DNA of 42,303 nt from IMG/VR virus record IMGVR_UViG_3300021197_001376, positions 1 to 42,303 of that record; one strand, 5' to 3'. The first letter of the stretch is position 1. Each line of letters opens with the position of its first letter. The notes beneath the pieces are model-generated. The model searched no databases. It saw only the letters and a list, made by a program, of their open reading frames with translations, and was not told the origin of the DNA. This document shows positions 8,395-16,474 of this stretch, in pieces. The stretch comes from a virus. The position numbers and the translations under genes are program-made.

Positions 8395-9433
8395 ACTGTA
8401 CCTCTCTTAATTTAGTTATAATTGAATTACACGCTGCGCCCATATCATTACCTTGTAACATAAAGTCATAATGTATTGTATTGTGCATTTTTTCTAAACC
8501 ACCCTGTTCTACAATCTTATTACAGATTGGAGATTTGAAAGTATTATGGTAGACGCCATTCCATAATGCACAATACATAGCATAAACATCAAGAGTGTTA
8601 TCATACATTTCTTCACGTTCAGTTTTTAACTGTTCATAATGTGTATGGTAATCATTAATATTTTCAGGGAAACAGACAACGTTGATTGCTTTAGCTTCAT
8701 TAATAATATACATTAAGGATTGATGTAAGCCATTCCATTGCGAACCATTACGGTAAACATTAGAATAAACAACTTCACTTAACCAATGACGGTCAATGAT
8801 AACGAGTTTTTCTTTGGACAATTCTTTAGCTGCATCAAGAGCTTCAATTTGGTATTCATCCATAATTTTTTCTAGGTCTTCAGACCAAGTTAAATGAATA
8901 TACTCAGCATTGAATTTCTCAACAAGATGTTCAGCAAGAGTTGTTTTACCACAACCGTCTGGACCTTCAAGAATAATAATACCTGTAGGATTACCATCCA
9001 TAATACCATCAAAGCTAGGAGCTTCCCAACCAACAGGTTTAACTAAATCACGTGAAAAACCACGTTTAGAAGCTTCATTACTACCTGCTAATTCTTTCGC
9101 AAGATTGGCATTCATAACTCTGTCGAATGCACCGTCAAAATTAAAACCTTGACGTTCAGCTGTACCCATAGTGAATACACATAAATCAACCAATGCATCT
9201 AATTGTTCTTGACCATCAGGATTTTCACGTAATTCAAGTCTATCTAACATTGTGACTACATGTTGAATTTGAGCTGAAATATCAACCCCTAGATATATTG
9301 CATCTAAATATTCAAATAGTTCTTCAGCCATTGCACGAATACGGAATTTATATTCTTCAGCCGATAAGAAAGTTGGACCTTCATTATTAACTAAACCAAA
9401 TTTTGTATGGAACTGCTTTATTTTATTAAACAT
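8384..9433 (-). CDS. Fusion: MazG-like pyrophosphohydrolase + dNMP kinase-like domain
   Basis: This encodes 349 residues in two domains. Residues ~20-125 look like a MazG-type all-alpha NTP pyrophosphatase: acidic metal ligands around 37-41 (AEELFEYLD) and 79-83 (LDALVDLC), then the phage-typical GFNFDGAFDRVMNANLAK. Residues ~150-349 are a thymidylate-kinase-like P-loop domain with Walker A GPDGCGKTT near 157-165 and a DRHW motif about 50 residues later. MazG enzymes hydrolyse dNTPs to dNMPs, while the kinase raises a dNMP to dNDP. In T4 these jobs (dCTPase gp56, hydroxymethyl-dCMP kinase gp1) belong to cytosine replacement. The substrate is inferred from context. Both gene ends overlap neighbours. 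Confidence 0.8.
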   Translation of the reverse strand: MFNKIKQFHTKFGLVNNEGPTFLSAEEYKFRIRAMAEELFEYLDAIYLGVDISAQIQHVVTMLDRLELRENPDGQEQLDALVDLCVFTMGTAERQGFNFDGAFDRVMNANLAKELAGSNEASKRGFSRDLVKPVGWEAPSFDGIMDGNPTGIIILEGPDGCGKTTLAEHLVEKFNAEYIHLTWSEDLEKIMDEYQIEALDAAKELSKEKLVIIDRHWLSEVVYSNVYRNGSQWNGLHQSLMYIINEAKAINVVCFPENINDYHTHYEQLKTEREEMYDNTLDVYAMYCALWNGVYHNTFKSPICNKIVEQGGLEKMHNTIHYDFMLQGNDMGAACNSIITKLREVQYAK

Positions 9434-10245
9434 TATTTATCTCTCGCTTTACCAGGTTCTTCGCCACTAAACTTAACAATTGAATCGATAAGTTCACATT
9501 CATCATGGTCAAGATTATCTTCTCGAACACAGACGTGGGTTATATTACGTGATGCTTCAGGATATTTAGGACTCAAGAAACAACCAAGCAATTCATTACC
9601 ATAGAATTCGCCTAAAGATTTCTGCAATGCAATTTCTTCTTTAGTAGCAACTTTCTTAATATCATTTTGATTACCAAAAGTACCGAATTGTTTAATGATT
9701 TTAAAACCTGCTTCATGTAATTCATCTTCAATTTCAGACTTGGTCAATTCATTAATGTGATTACGGGCTTGTTTATATGATGAGCAGTAAATTGGAGTGC
9801 TGAAAATCAACATACCTTCATCTGACAATAGGTCATGCATACCTTTTAACAATTGCTTACCGCTCTGCAGGTCCATATGTTCATAAACTTCAAAGTTAAC
9901 AATTAAATCAAACAAACCATATTCAAATTCAAGTTCTTCATAATTATCTAAGAAATTGAATTCATCATGGGTATTGAAGTTCTTACGAGAAATTGGATTA
10001 CTGATTTTATTCAAATCAACACCAACATATTCTTTAGGAACTGACGTAGGATTTGCACCACCTAAACTTCTGGCAAATGGTTGCTCTTGACCACAGCCTA
10101 CATCAAGTACACGCATTTTATTATTGACGTATTTAGATGCAAATCCCCAACGGAATATATGACCTAAATAATCTTTATGTGGTTGGTACTGAAATTGAGC
10201 CATTTTCAGTTGGGTTTTATCGAATGCTCTTTTATCTTCTGACAT
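9433..10245 (-). CDS. Class I SAM-dependent methyltransferase
   Basis: This encodes 270 residues. Motif I is RVLDVGCGQEQP (residues 45-56), followed by the acidic residue of motif II in EYVGVDLNK (Asp77) and a post-II segment FDLIVNFEVYEH (112-123), typical of the Methyltransf_11/23 group of small-molecule methyltransferases. There is no DPPY or PC catalytic motif of a DNA methyltransferase, so DNA is an unlikely direct substrate. It is co-transcribed with the MazG-kinase fusion (stop and start overlap by one or a few bases), suggesting action on a nucleotide or a modified base, which is inference. AAGGAAAAAGC precedes the start. Confidence 0.75.
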   Translation of the reverse strand: MSEDKRAFDKTQLKMAQFQYQPHKDYLGHIFRWGFASKYVNNKMRVLDVGCGQEQPFARSLGGANPTSVPKEYVGVDLNKISNPISRKNFNTHDEFNFLDNYEELEFEYGLFDLIVNFEVYEHMDLQSGKQLLKGMHDLLSDEGMLIFSTPIYCSSYKQARNHINELTKSEIEDELHEAGFKIIKQFGTFGNQNDIKKVATKEEIALQKSLGEFYGNELLGCFLSPKYPEASRNITHVCVREDNLDHDECELIDSIVKFSGEEPGKARDK

Positions 10246-10264
10246 GCTTTTTCCTTAGGTTAAG

Positions 10265-10295
10265 TAAGTAAGACTAATATAATTCATCTTACTTA
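10265..10295 (-). other. Hairpin between helicase and methyltransferase genes
   Basis: A 9-bp perfect inverted repeat (10265-10273 with 10287-10295) spans the helicase stop codon. In the leftward transcript it forms a stem with a 13-base loop. No T-run follows, so an mRNA-processing or stability role is more likely than termination. Confidence 0.4.
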
Positions 10296-11731
10296 GATTG
10301 TAAACTCTTTCTGTAACTTTTTAATGCTAAACGTAAATCTGTTTGATTTTGAGCTCTATCTCCAAGTCTAGACATTATAGCTTCATCCAATGTATTGTTT
10401 GAAATAAGATGATGTACACGACAACATCCCTTAACACCTTGTCTCCATATACGTTTATAGAACTGTAAATAGTTTTCCAAGTTCCAAGTTAAACTATACC
10501 AACAGACATCATTACCACCGTCCTGGAGGTTTAATCCATGAGCCATACTATCTGGATGTCCAACTAAAACTCTTATCTTACCATCATTCCAGTCGCGTTC
10601 TATCCTCTTTGATTCAGAAGCACTAACTCCACTACCTATATGAGCTATATCATCTCCTAGAGCTTTATAGATTGCTTCTAGGTCATGTTTAAAATGATAA
10701 GCTATAAGTAAAGGTTTCCCGTTTAATTCATCAACTAAATCTTTTAAAGCCTCAGCTTTGGCAGTATGAATATCGAGAGTTTTACGTCGTTTTCTAAAAG
10801 CTTTGATTTCATCTTCATTTAAATCAACTGGTATATCTTCATAAACTCTACCATTTGCTATTTGATGACATTTCATGCTAGATTGAGCAGCTGCTTCTGC
10901 TGAAGCTTCCATGCCATCAAGTTCAATAAAGAAGTCCTTCTCCATTCGTTTATAATACTTCAATGCTTTATTTGGCAAGTCTATTTGAATGTCATTAAAC
11001 ATAATCTCTGGCATTTCTAGATAGTCTTCTGCTGACATTTCTAATACAAGTGGAGCTATCATTTCGTGGATTGTATCTGCAGCAAAATCTTTAATGGTCC
11101 AATTATACTTATCCCAATCTTCAGATTCAAAATATTTCTTTCTAAATTCACGGTAATTATGTCCTAATGTTTTACCTTCATCAAGAATATAGATTTGGGA
11201 CCATAAATCTAATAAACTCCGTGGAGATGGTGTACCTGTCATTATATGTCGTCTTTTAAACAGGGGCAACATATCCATCAACAAACCAAAGCGAACAGAA
11301 CTGAATGTTTTAAATTTAGTACTTTCATCAATCCAAAGAATATTGAATGGACATTTCTTACCAGCCTGAAGTCCTTCTAATAATTCATTATGAAGCCAAG
11401 CTAAACCTTCAGGATTGATTAAATAGATGTCTTTCTTTGGTCCCCATAGTGATTGTTTATTATCATCGTGAAGTATTGTATTGGTAAGTTTGTTGAAGTT
11501 AGTCCACTTCTCTATTTCATTTGGCCATACAGAATATGTAACACGTAAAGGAGCTATCATAAGAACTCCTTTAGACATACCAGCATATTTTAGAATCTTT
11601 ATTGTTGCAAGACTAATCGACGTTTTACCTAATCCAGGGTCTAGAAATAATCCAGACCTGGGATTAGCAAGTAGAAATGCGATAGCTATTCTTTGATAGA
11701 CGTGAGCTATCCATTTTTTTAGTTTAATCAT
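10289..11731 (-). CDS. SF2 (SNF2-like) DNA helicase
   Basis: This encodes a 480-residue helicase. Walker A is LDPGLGKTSISL (about residues 30-41), the DExx box is WIDES, motif III is MTGTPSP, and motifs V-VI are HGLNLQDGG and QFYKRIWRQG. This family is standard in phage replication arms next to VRR-NUC and PolA genes and is thought to remodel or unwind DNA at forks. The frame extends to an ATG at 11758, but there is no ribosome site there; ATG 11731 gives the usual family N-terminus (MIKLKKWIAHVYQ) with a weak AAGAATT upstream. The start is therefore uncertain. Confidence 0.88.
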   Translation of the reverse strand: MIKLKKWIAHVYQRIAIAFLLANPRSGLFLDPGLGKTSISLATIKILKYAGMSKGVLMIAPLRVTYSVWPNEIEKWTNFNKLTNTILHDDNKQSLWGPKKDIYLINPEGLAWLHNELLEGLQAGKKCPFNILWIDESTKFKTFSSVRFGLLMDMLPLFKRRHIMTGTPSPRSLLDLWSQIYILDEGKTLGHNYREFRKKYFESEDWDKYNWTIKDFAADTIHEMIAPLVLEMSAEDYLEMPEIMFNDIQIDLPNKALKYYKRMEKDFFIELDGMEASAEAAAQSSMKCHQIANGRVYEDIPVDLNEDEIKAFRKRRKTLDIHTAKAEALKDLVDELNGKPLLIAYHFKHDLEAIYKALGDDIAHIGSGVSASESKRIERDWNDGKIRVLVGHPDSMAHGLNLQDGGNDVCWYSLTWNLENYLQFYKRIWRQGVKGCCRVHHLISNNTLDEAIMSRLGDRAQNQTDLRLALKSYRKSLQSK

Positions 11732-11740
11732 TTGATAATT

Positions 11741-11792
11741 CTTATTAAATGAGAGCATATTATTCTATTATAATGTGTTCTCATTTAATAAG
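11741..11792. repeat. 14-bp perfect inverted repeat before the helicase
   Basis: Arms 11741-11754 and 11779-11792 are exact reverse complements with a 24-base AT-rich spacer. The element lies between the stop of the HNH gene (11796) and the helicase start. It could be a leader hairpin, a terminator for the inserted HNH gene (no clear T-run), or an operator. Confidence 0.6.
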
Positions 11793-11795
11793 AAA

Positions 11796-12365
11796 CTATA
11801 TTAATAAACTAGCATGTCTTAATAAACCAGTTTTTATTCTTTCGTCAGATTGTTGTTTTGATAGAGTAATAAGATGGGAATGTCTTTCTCTATTGTAGAC
11901 TATTTGAGCTTCTTCTAATGTATAAAACGAACCTAACCATTTGTCTAAATGTCTGGCTATGTATTTATTTCTTCTTTTAATTATACCTCTAGGCAACTTA
12001 CTTTTTGGGCCTCCATGCACTAGTAGAGCATTCAAATCATTAGAAATAAACAAACAAGTATCTGGTCCATATATTTTGTTATTAGGGAAAAGTAAATCTT
12101 TATCCAAATGTTTATCTTCCCAGTGTTGAGTTTCCATCCATTTCTTAAAATTCATAAAACTATGCCAATGTTCATATACATCTACATCTTTGTATGATGG
12201 TTTATCAATGTGGTATTTAGGATTATATGCTCTATTTATCATTTGGAACCATCTTCTATAAAACGGGCAGCATGTTTTCACACCATCAATAACCGGCTTA
12301 ACCACGTAGTCGGCATCATTTATATAAATTCCAAATATAGGTTTTCTAGTTTTTCTTATTGCCAT
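11796..12365 (-). CDS. HNH-type homing endonuclease-like protein (T7 gp5.3-like)
   Basis: This encodes 189 residues resembling the phage family typified by T7 gp5.3/7.7. Conserved patches are CPFYRRWFQMINRAY (33-47), PSYKDVDVYEHW (56-67), HLDKDLLFPNNKIYGPDTC (86-104) and FISNDLNALL. These proteins are usually free-standing homing nucleases that move between phages. It overlaps the VRR-NUC stop by 10 bases and has an AAGGA site 9 bases before the ATG. It interrupts the common VRR-NUC to helicase gene pair, consistent with insertion. Activity is unproven. Confidence 0.75.
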   Translation of the reverse strand: MAIRKTRKPIFGIYINDADYVVKPVIDGVKTCCPFYRRWFQMINRAYNPKYHIDKPSYKDVDVYEHWHSFMNFKKWMETQHWEDKHLDKDLLFPNNKIYGPDTCLFISNDLNALLVHGGPKSKLPRGIIKRRNKYIARHLDKWLGSFYTLEEAQIVYNRERHSHLITLSKQQSDERIKTGLLRHASLLI

Positions 12366-12697
12366 GATAGAAATTCCTTTAATATTTCTTCCGCTTGACC
12401 TTTTTCATCACAAACATGATATTCAAAACCTAAACCTTGTAAAAGCTTCATTACTTGAATTTGTATTGCGGATTGTTTTTTATCTTTCTTTTTGAATTCA
12501 ATAAAAAGTATTCTACCACCAGGGCATAGAACGGTTCTATCTGGCATACCTTTTTTATTTAGAAAGATTAATTTGAGAGCATGACAACCTTTCTTTTTGG
12601 CATTTTTGACAAAGGTTGTTTCTATATCAGTTTCTGATACTTCGGATTTTTTCTTGATACGCTTAGAAGCGTTGGAGAGGAATTTTTCTACAGTCAT
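12356..12697 (-). CDS. VRR-NUC domain nuclease
   Basis: This encodes 113 residues covering a single VRR-NUC domain of the PD-(D/E)xK fold. The active-site pattern is visible as GMPDRTVL, then ILFIEFKKKDKKQSAIQ; Asp in PDR, Glu-x-Lys in EFK and the Gln of the following helix are the expected catalytic set. In phages such proteins are thought to be structure-specific nucleases in replication and recombination. The start at 12697 lacks an obvious ribosome site and lies just after the hairpin at 12709-12737. Confidence 0.85.
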   Translation of the reverse strand: MTVEKFLSNASKRIKKKSEVSETDIETTFVKNAKKKGCHALKLIFLNKKGMPDRTVLCPGGRILFIEFKKKDKKQSAIQIQVMKLLQGLGFEYHVCDEKGQAEEILKEFLSWQ

Positions 12698-12708
12698 ATA
12701 AAAATTAA

Positions 12709-12737
12709 CCGGTTATGCTCCTGTAAAACATAACCGG
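12709..12737 (-). terminator. Hairpin terminator after the coiled-coil gene
   Basis: A perfect 9-bp stem (12709-12717 with 12729-12737) is followed, on the leftward strand, by TTAATTTTT. It lies between the stop of the 106-residue coiled-coil gene and the VRR-NUC start. It probably terminates or attenuates transcription. The loop holds CAGGAG, too far from the next ATG to be its ribosome site. Confidence 0.6.
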
Positions 12738-12756
12738 CTAGCCCTATATCAATCGA

Positions 12757-13077
12757 TTAAAGGTCTTCAAGTTGCTCTAGTGCTTCAGAGCATTGGCGGG
12801 CAGCAGCAGCCATTTTGGTAGAAAGTTCAGTGATTGTATCAGCATATGTTGCAATTTCTTCAGCATCACCGTCTTTAAGAGTTACATAAGACTTGGCTAA
12901 ATGACTACGCAAAGCACTTTTAGCTTCATTGAATTCTTTACGACCTTCAGTACGTTGCTTACGAGATTCATTTCGTTCAGCTGCTGATTCTTTTAATTCA
13001 GCACGAAGAGCTTTTTGTTTGTCAGCTAATGCTTTTTTCTCAGCTTGGATTTTCTTTAATTCATCTTGTTTTGACAT
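12757..13077 (-). CDS. Coiled-coil hypothetical protein
   Basis: This encodes 106 residues, almost all helical: residues 1-60 are a highly charged coiled coil rich in Lys, Glu, Ala, Arg and Gln, and the rest is a second helical section ending EALEQLEDL. No catalytic motif or known family is recognised. I chose the ATG at 13077 because GGGAGA lies about 10 bases upstream; the longer frame to 13176 starts inside the intergenic hairpin. It sits between PolA and VRR-NUC and is flanked by a hairpin on either side, suggesting separate control of its expression. Confidence 0.7.
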   Translation of the reverse strand: MSKQDELKKIQAEKKALADKQKALRAELKESAAERNESRKQRTEGRKEFNEAKSALRSHLAKSYVTLKDGDAEEIATYADTITELSTKMAAAARQCSEALEQLEDL

Positions 13078-13141
13078 AATATAAGTCTCCCGGACTATTG
13101 GTTTAAAATTTAAGTTTTGATTAACTTGAGTTATATAATAA

Positions 13142-13177
13142 TTTGAATATAGATGTCTGTAAACCTCTATATTCAAA
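13142..13177 (-). terminator. Hairpin downstream of DNA polymerase
   Basis: A 12-bp perfect inverted repeat (13142-13153 with 13166-13177) extends further with one bulged base through AT pairs. In the leftward transcript it comes 10 bases after the polymerase stop codon. The outer arm is T/A-rich, so it may be a weak terminator or a processing site. Confidence 0.5.
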
Positions 13178-13187
13178 ATTATTAAAT

Positions 13188-15173
13188 TTATTTTCTGTAT
13201 CTATATCCTTCCCAACCTTCAGCTTTTAATGGTAATCCCTCAGCCCATTTTGGTAATACACACATGATGTCACAATATTCTTTTACATCACCAAAATCTT
13301 TATCAACTTCAGAAATCGCTTCATCGTGTACTGACATCAGCACTGGATAATCATTTGCTTCTAATCTTAATAAAGCTTCAGCCATTATATCTCTACTTAC
13401 AGCTTGGTCAACGTTCTCCGTTAATTTACCACCATATGTAGTCGTTTCTTTCCATCGACCATCAGAATATGTCATATAATGAAGAGTCATTTTCATATCA
13501 CCCCAAGCAGTCTTTGCCATTTTATAACTGGCTCCTGGATATTTTAATGTTCTACCACTTGGTAATTTACATAATAGATAATATTTGCCATCAAATTTAT
13601 ATTTAATTTTCTTGTATGTAAATACACACCCAGGATTTTCCATAGCTTTACATGCAGCTTCTTCTAATCCATACCACAATTTAACTACTGAACTGAATTT
13701 CTTACGGTATGTAGTAACAACCTGTTTAGAGAATGATTCTTCAATTGTAACACCAAAACCATCACACGATGCAACGAATTTAGGAGCTCCCATTTGGTAA
13801 CCCAAACCTAATATCGCTTGCTTACCCATGAATCTCATCATTTCGTATTCAGCAATTTCTTTTTTATAACCGCTCCAAATCTTCTGGTATGGTGTATTAT
13901 AGATACCCGATGCCATATCAGAATAGATACACTCACCGCGTCTAAATATATCCATCGCTGATTCATCTTCAGCAAGCCAAAATAAAACTCTCGCTTCAAT
14001 AGCAGCATAATCGGCAGATACAAATTTCTTACCTGGAGGTGGAATTATCATTGAACGAATAGCAGATGATGCGAGTATTAATGGATTATCATACCATGTC
14101 TCAACGTCATCTAAATTACCTGAACTGAGGACATCTACGATGAATTCTGGGTCATCTTTTATTATAGGTCTAGGTAAGTTTTGTATTTGAATTCCAGCAC
14201 CTCCCCAGCGTCCTGTGTGAGCCTTATGATATACTAAAACTTCATGCACTCTACCATCTTCAGCAATTTTATTTATCATCGCCTGATATTTAGCTGTTGA
14301 TGATTTACCAAGAATTTGTCGTATTTGCAAAACCTCTTTTACATTATCTGGTATTTTAGGTTTTGCTAATGCCTTCTCAATATCTTCTTTGGTATAACCT
14401 GGAAGTGAGAATCCTTGGTCATCACACCATTCTAATATTTTTGCACGTTGACCAGATGTCGTAAATCTACCACCAGACAATTCTTTAAGACGATTTTCGT
14501 ATTTAATTGCAGTTTGTTCTAAAACTTTAATAGTCGCTTTAACAGCTTCAATATCAATATAAATACCACGCCAATTGATTAGTTGGTCGAGTAACCAAAT
14601 TTCAATTTCAGTTTCAGTCATATCAGCAAGAAAATTAGAAAGAATTATTTCAGTATCAACATCAGTCACACAATAGTCACCGAGTTGTCTCATTAATATT
14701 GGGTCATTATTCCATTCTTCGGTATTTTTCTTTGTAATACGTCTTGGCTTACAAAGTTTCTGGATTAATGATTTACCAATTTTATCTTTCTTTATATCTA
14801 AATCTAGCGCTGTACCAGCAACATCTAAAGAACCAGGAATACCATTAGCTCTACACTTTGCCATACTACAACGCCACTGATTAAGTGGCATAGGAGGAAA
14901 ATCTAAATTTGGTACACCAACTAAATTCCATATACAGTGCTCAAAGAATGAATGGTGGGCTTCGACTAATTTACCTGCTTCTATATGCTCTCTAAGCTCC
15001 TCTGGGAACTCTTCATGAGGCCACCATAGGATAGTATCTAAGTCATCACCAGTGAGGTTATATGACATACAGAGGATTCTAGTTGACTCATCCTCTGCAT
15101 ATCTATAAGCTCCTGTCTTCATCAAATCAGCCTTTGACCGAGTCTCAAAATCAATAGTGCAATGTTGTGACAT
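13188..15173 (-). CDS. Family A DNA polymerase with 3'-5' exonuclease domain
   Basis: This encodes the 661-residue replicative polymerase. The N-terminal DEDDy exonuclease shows TIDFETRSKAD (Exo I), AHHSFFEHCIW (Exo II position) and DYCVTDVDTE (Exo III). The polymerase half has motif A VSADYAAIEARVLFWLA, motif B in FMGKQAILGLGYQMG and motif C MSVHDEAISEVD, all intact. Length is normal for phage PolA-type enzymes lacking the 5' nuclease. The start overlaps the stop of the preceding gene by one base and is preceded by GAGGG. It works with the ssDNA-binding protein, helicase and primase in this window. Confidence 0.95.
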   Translation of the reverse strand: MSQHCTIDFETRSKADLMKTGAYRYAEDESTRILCMSYNLTGDDLDTILWWPHEEFPEELREHIEAGKLVEAHHSFFEHCIWNLVGVPNLDFPPMPLNQWRCSMAKCRANGIPGSLDVAGTALDLDIKKDKIGKSLIQKLCKPRRITKKNTEEWNNDPILMRQLGDYCVTDVDTEIILSNFLADMTETEIEIWLLDQLINWRGIYIDIEAVKATIKVLEQTAIKYENRLKELSGGRFTTSGQRAKILEWCDDQGFSLPGYTKEDIEKALAKPKIPDNVKEVLQIRQILGKSSTAKYQAMINKIAEDGRVHEVLVYHKAHTGRWGGAGIQIQNLPRPIIKDDPEFIVDVLSSGNLDDVETWYDNPLILASSAIRSMIIPPPGKKFVSADYAAIEARVLFWLAEDESAMDIFRRGECIYSDMASGIYNTPYQKIWSGYKKEIAEYEMMRFMGKQAILGLGYQMGAPKFVASCDGFGVTIEESFSKQVVTTYRKKFSSVVKLWYGLEEAACKAMENPGCVFTYKKIKYKFDGKYYLLCKLPSGRTLKYPGASYKMAKTAWGDMKMTLHYMTYSDGRWKETTTYGGKLTENVDQAVSRDIMAEALLRLEANDYPVLMSVHDEAISEVDKDFGDVKEYCDIMCVLPKWAEGLPLKAEGWEGYRYRK

Positions 15174-15817
15174 TATAAACCCTCTTCAATAAACCCATTA
15201 ACGAAGGCTTCACGAACATATACTGCACCGAGTTTTTCATCCACAGCTTTAGCAGAATTCTTTGGAACGTAATTTTCTACAAATGTTTCAACTAATTCAT
15301 CATAGGTTGCTTCACCAAGGTTTTCTTCAATGAGGTCAGTCATGATGCGGCAAGCTGTACCTTCACGAGGAACTTTACCTGTATTAGTGAAAACCATACC
15401 AATCAATTCTTTTGCTTTAATTTTAATCTTAGCAGGTTTTGATTTAATTGGTTTATCAATTTTTGAATTATCTTCAGGCTCGGGTTTATTCGCTTGTTTA
15501 ACTAATTTCTTGCCAAGAGTTTTTGTGTACTTTGGAAATTGACTTTCATTATCTTCAAGTTCTTTCCAACAAAATAATGATGCATCATCTTCATCATCAA
15601 ATTCACGAGCTCTTGCGCCAAACTCTTCAGCAAGATTATTAAATAAACCTTGCATTTCATCAAGAGTAAATTGTAGAGCTAATTCTTCTTGAGATGAAAT
15701 GATTGTTATTGCCATGCTCAAATCATTTTCATCTACATAATTCTGCAGTTCTTCTTTATTTTCACTTTTAGACTCAACTGATAGTGAGTCAAAATCTATT
15801 GCATAAATAGTAGCCAT
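15173..15817 (-). CDS. Hypothetical early protein, paralogue-like C-terminal domain
   Basis: This encodes 214 residues of unknown function. The first ~100 residues are acidic and helical, the middle (about 125-140) is a Lys/Pro-rich linker, and the last ~75 residues (from about KELIGMVF) form a compact domain. That domain resembles the C-terminal domain of the next upstream gene: both have R-x-GT, a hydrophobic helix, a Y-x-E/D-x(2)-V/I-x(2)-F block and PKN. The ATG at 15817 has AGAGGAA 8-9 bases upstream and is preferred to 15847. It overlaps the PolA start. Confidence 0.7.
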   Translation of the reverse strand: MATIYAIDFDSLSVESKSENKEELQNYVDENDLSMAITIISSQEELALQFTLDEMQGLFNNLAEEFGARAREFDDEDDASLFCWKELEDNESQFPKYTKTLGKKLVKQANKPEPEDNSKIDKPIKSKPAKIKIKAKELIGMVFTNTGKVPREGTACRIMTDLIEENLGEATYDELVETFVENYVPKNSAKAVDEKLGAVYVREAFVNGFIEEGL

Positions 15818-15821
15818 TGTT

Positions 15822-16364
15822 TTATTCCTCTTCGTAACCTGGGCCAATTAAAGTGATGTTACCCTTGTTTGCATACCATTTGATATACTCAGCAGCATAT
15901 GCAGAGGTCATCTCTTTACGATTTGTGTTTTTAGGAGCATTTTTTACCATGAAATCAATCACATCTTCAACTTCATAAATTCTGTTCTCATCACGAGCTT
16001 CTGCAATAAGAGCAAGTATTGTACCTTTACGGATTTTAGTACCGACGTTAATTTGCACTTCAAAATTCTTATTTAAACCATGGATTTTGGTATCATCTTT
16101 AACTTTGGTTTTCTTAGCAGGAGATTTCTTGGCAACACCTAATTTTTCAGCTCGTTCTTTAGCTTCAGTAAGTGCAGTAACTGCTAATTGGTAATCGGCT
16201 TGGATTGCTGAAGTTCTACGAACAGCTGATTTCTTATCAGCGAACTTTTTGATTTGGTTAACACCAACTAATTCAGCAGCAAATTTATTATAAATAGTTG
16301 CAAGTTCAGTGTTTTTGAAGTTTGATAATTCTTCTTGGTTAAAAATCTGTAATGAAGTATTCAT
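15822..16364 (-). CDS. Hypothetical early protein, basic linker plus C-terminal domain
   Basis: This encodes 180 residues, function unknown. The N-terminal ~90 residues are helical, followed by a basic linker (KKSPAKKTKVKDD) that could contact DNA, then a ~75-residue domain starting IRKGTILALIAEARDENR that matches the pattern in the downstream neighbour. The size and charge suggest a small winged-helix-like or DNA-associated domain, which is inference. It follows a GTGTAC-type promoter (16412-16441) and an AGGAAA ribosome site. Confidence 0.7.
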   Translation of the reverse strand: MNTSLQIFNQEELSNFKNTELATIYNKFAAELVGVNQIKKFADKKSAVRRTSAIQADYQLAVTALTEAKERAEKLGVAKKSPAKKTKVKDDTKIHGLNKNFEVQINVGTKIRKGTILALIAEARDENRIYEVEDVIDFMVKNAPKNTNRKEMTSAYAAEYIKWYANKGNITLIGPGYEEE

Positions 16365-16373
16365 AATAATTTC

Positions 16374-16442
16374 CTGTTTAATTGTTTAACTGCGTAACTC
16401 GATATGGTTCTATTCTAGAGTGTACCAAACAGCAAGTACACT
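16374..16442 (-). promoter_or_regulatory. Early leftward promoter with GTGTAC element and leader
   Basis: Read leftward: GTGTAC at 16441-16436, 18-base spacer, TAGAAT at 16417-16412, then the TATCGAGTTAC and TTAAACA leader, then AGGAAA and the ATG at 16364. A second AGTGTAC at 16419-16425 forms a 7-bp inverted repeat with 16436-16442, a plausible operator. The same layout recurs at 20373-20402, 19365-19395 and 26264-26292. Confidence 0.6.
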
Positions 16443-16474
16443 AAAATATGGAACTTTTTTCAACTTTTTTGATT

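Noticed and set aside
11769-11774. TATAAT as a rightward promoter
   Set aside because: It sits in the loop of the 14-bp inverted repeat, faces an antisense direction with no gene, and lacks a convincing -35.
12210-12398. 62-residue + strand frame opposite the HNH and VRR-NUC genes
   Set aside because: Lies wholly antisense to two recognised genes; no expression signals.
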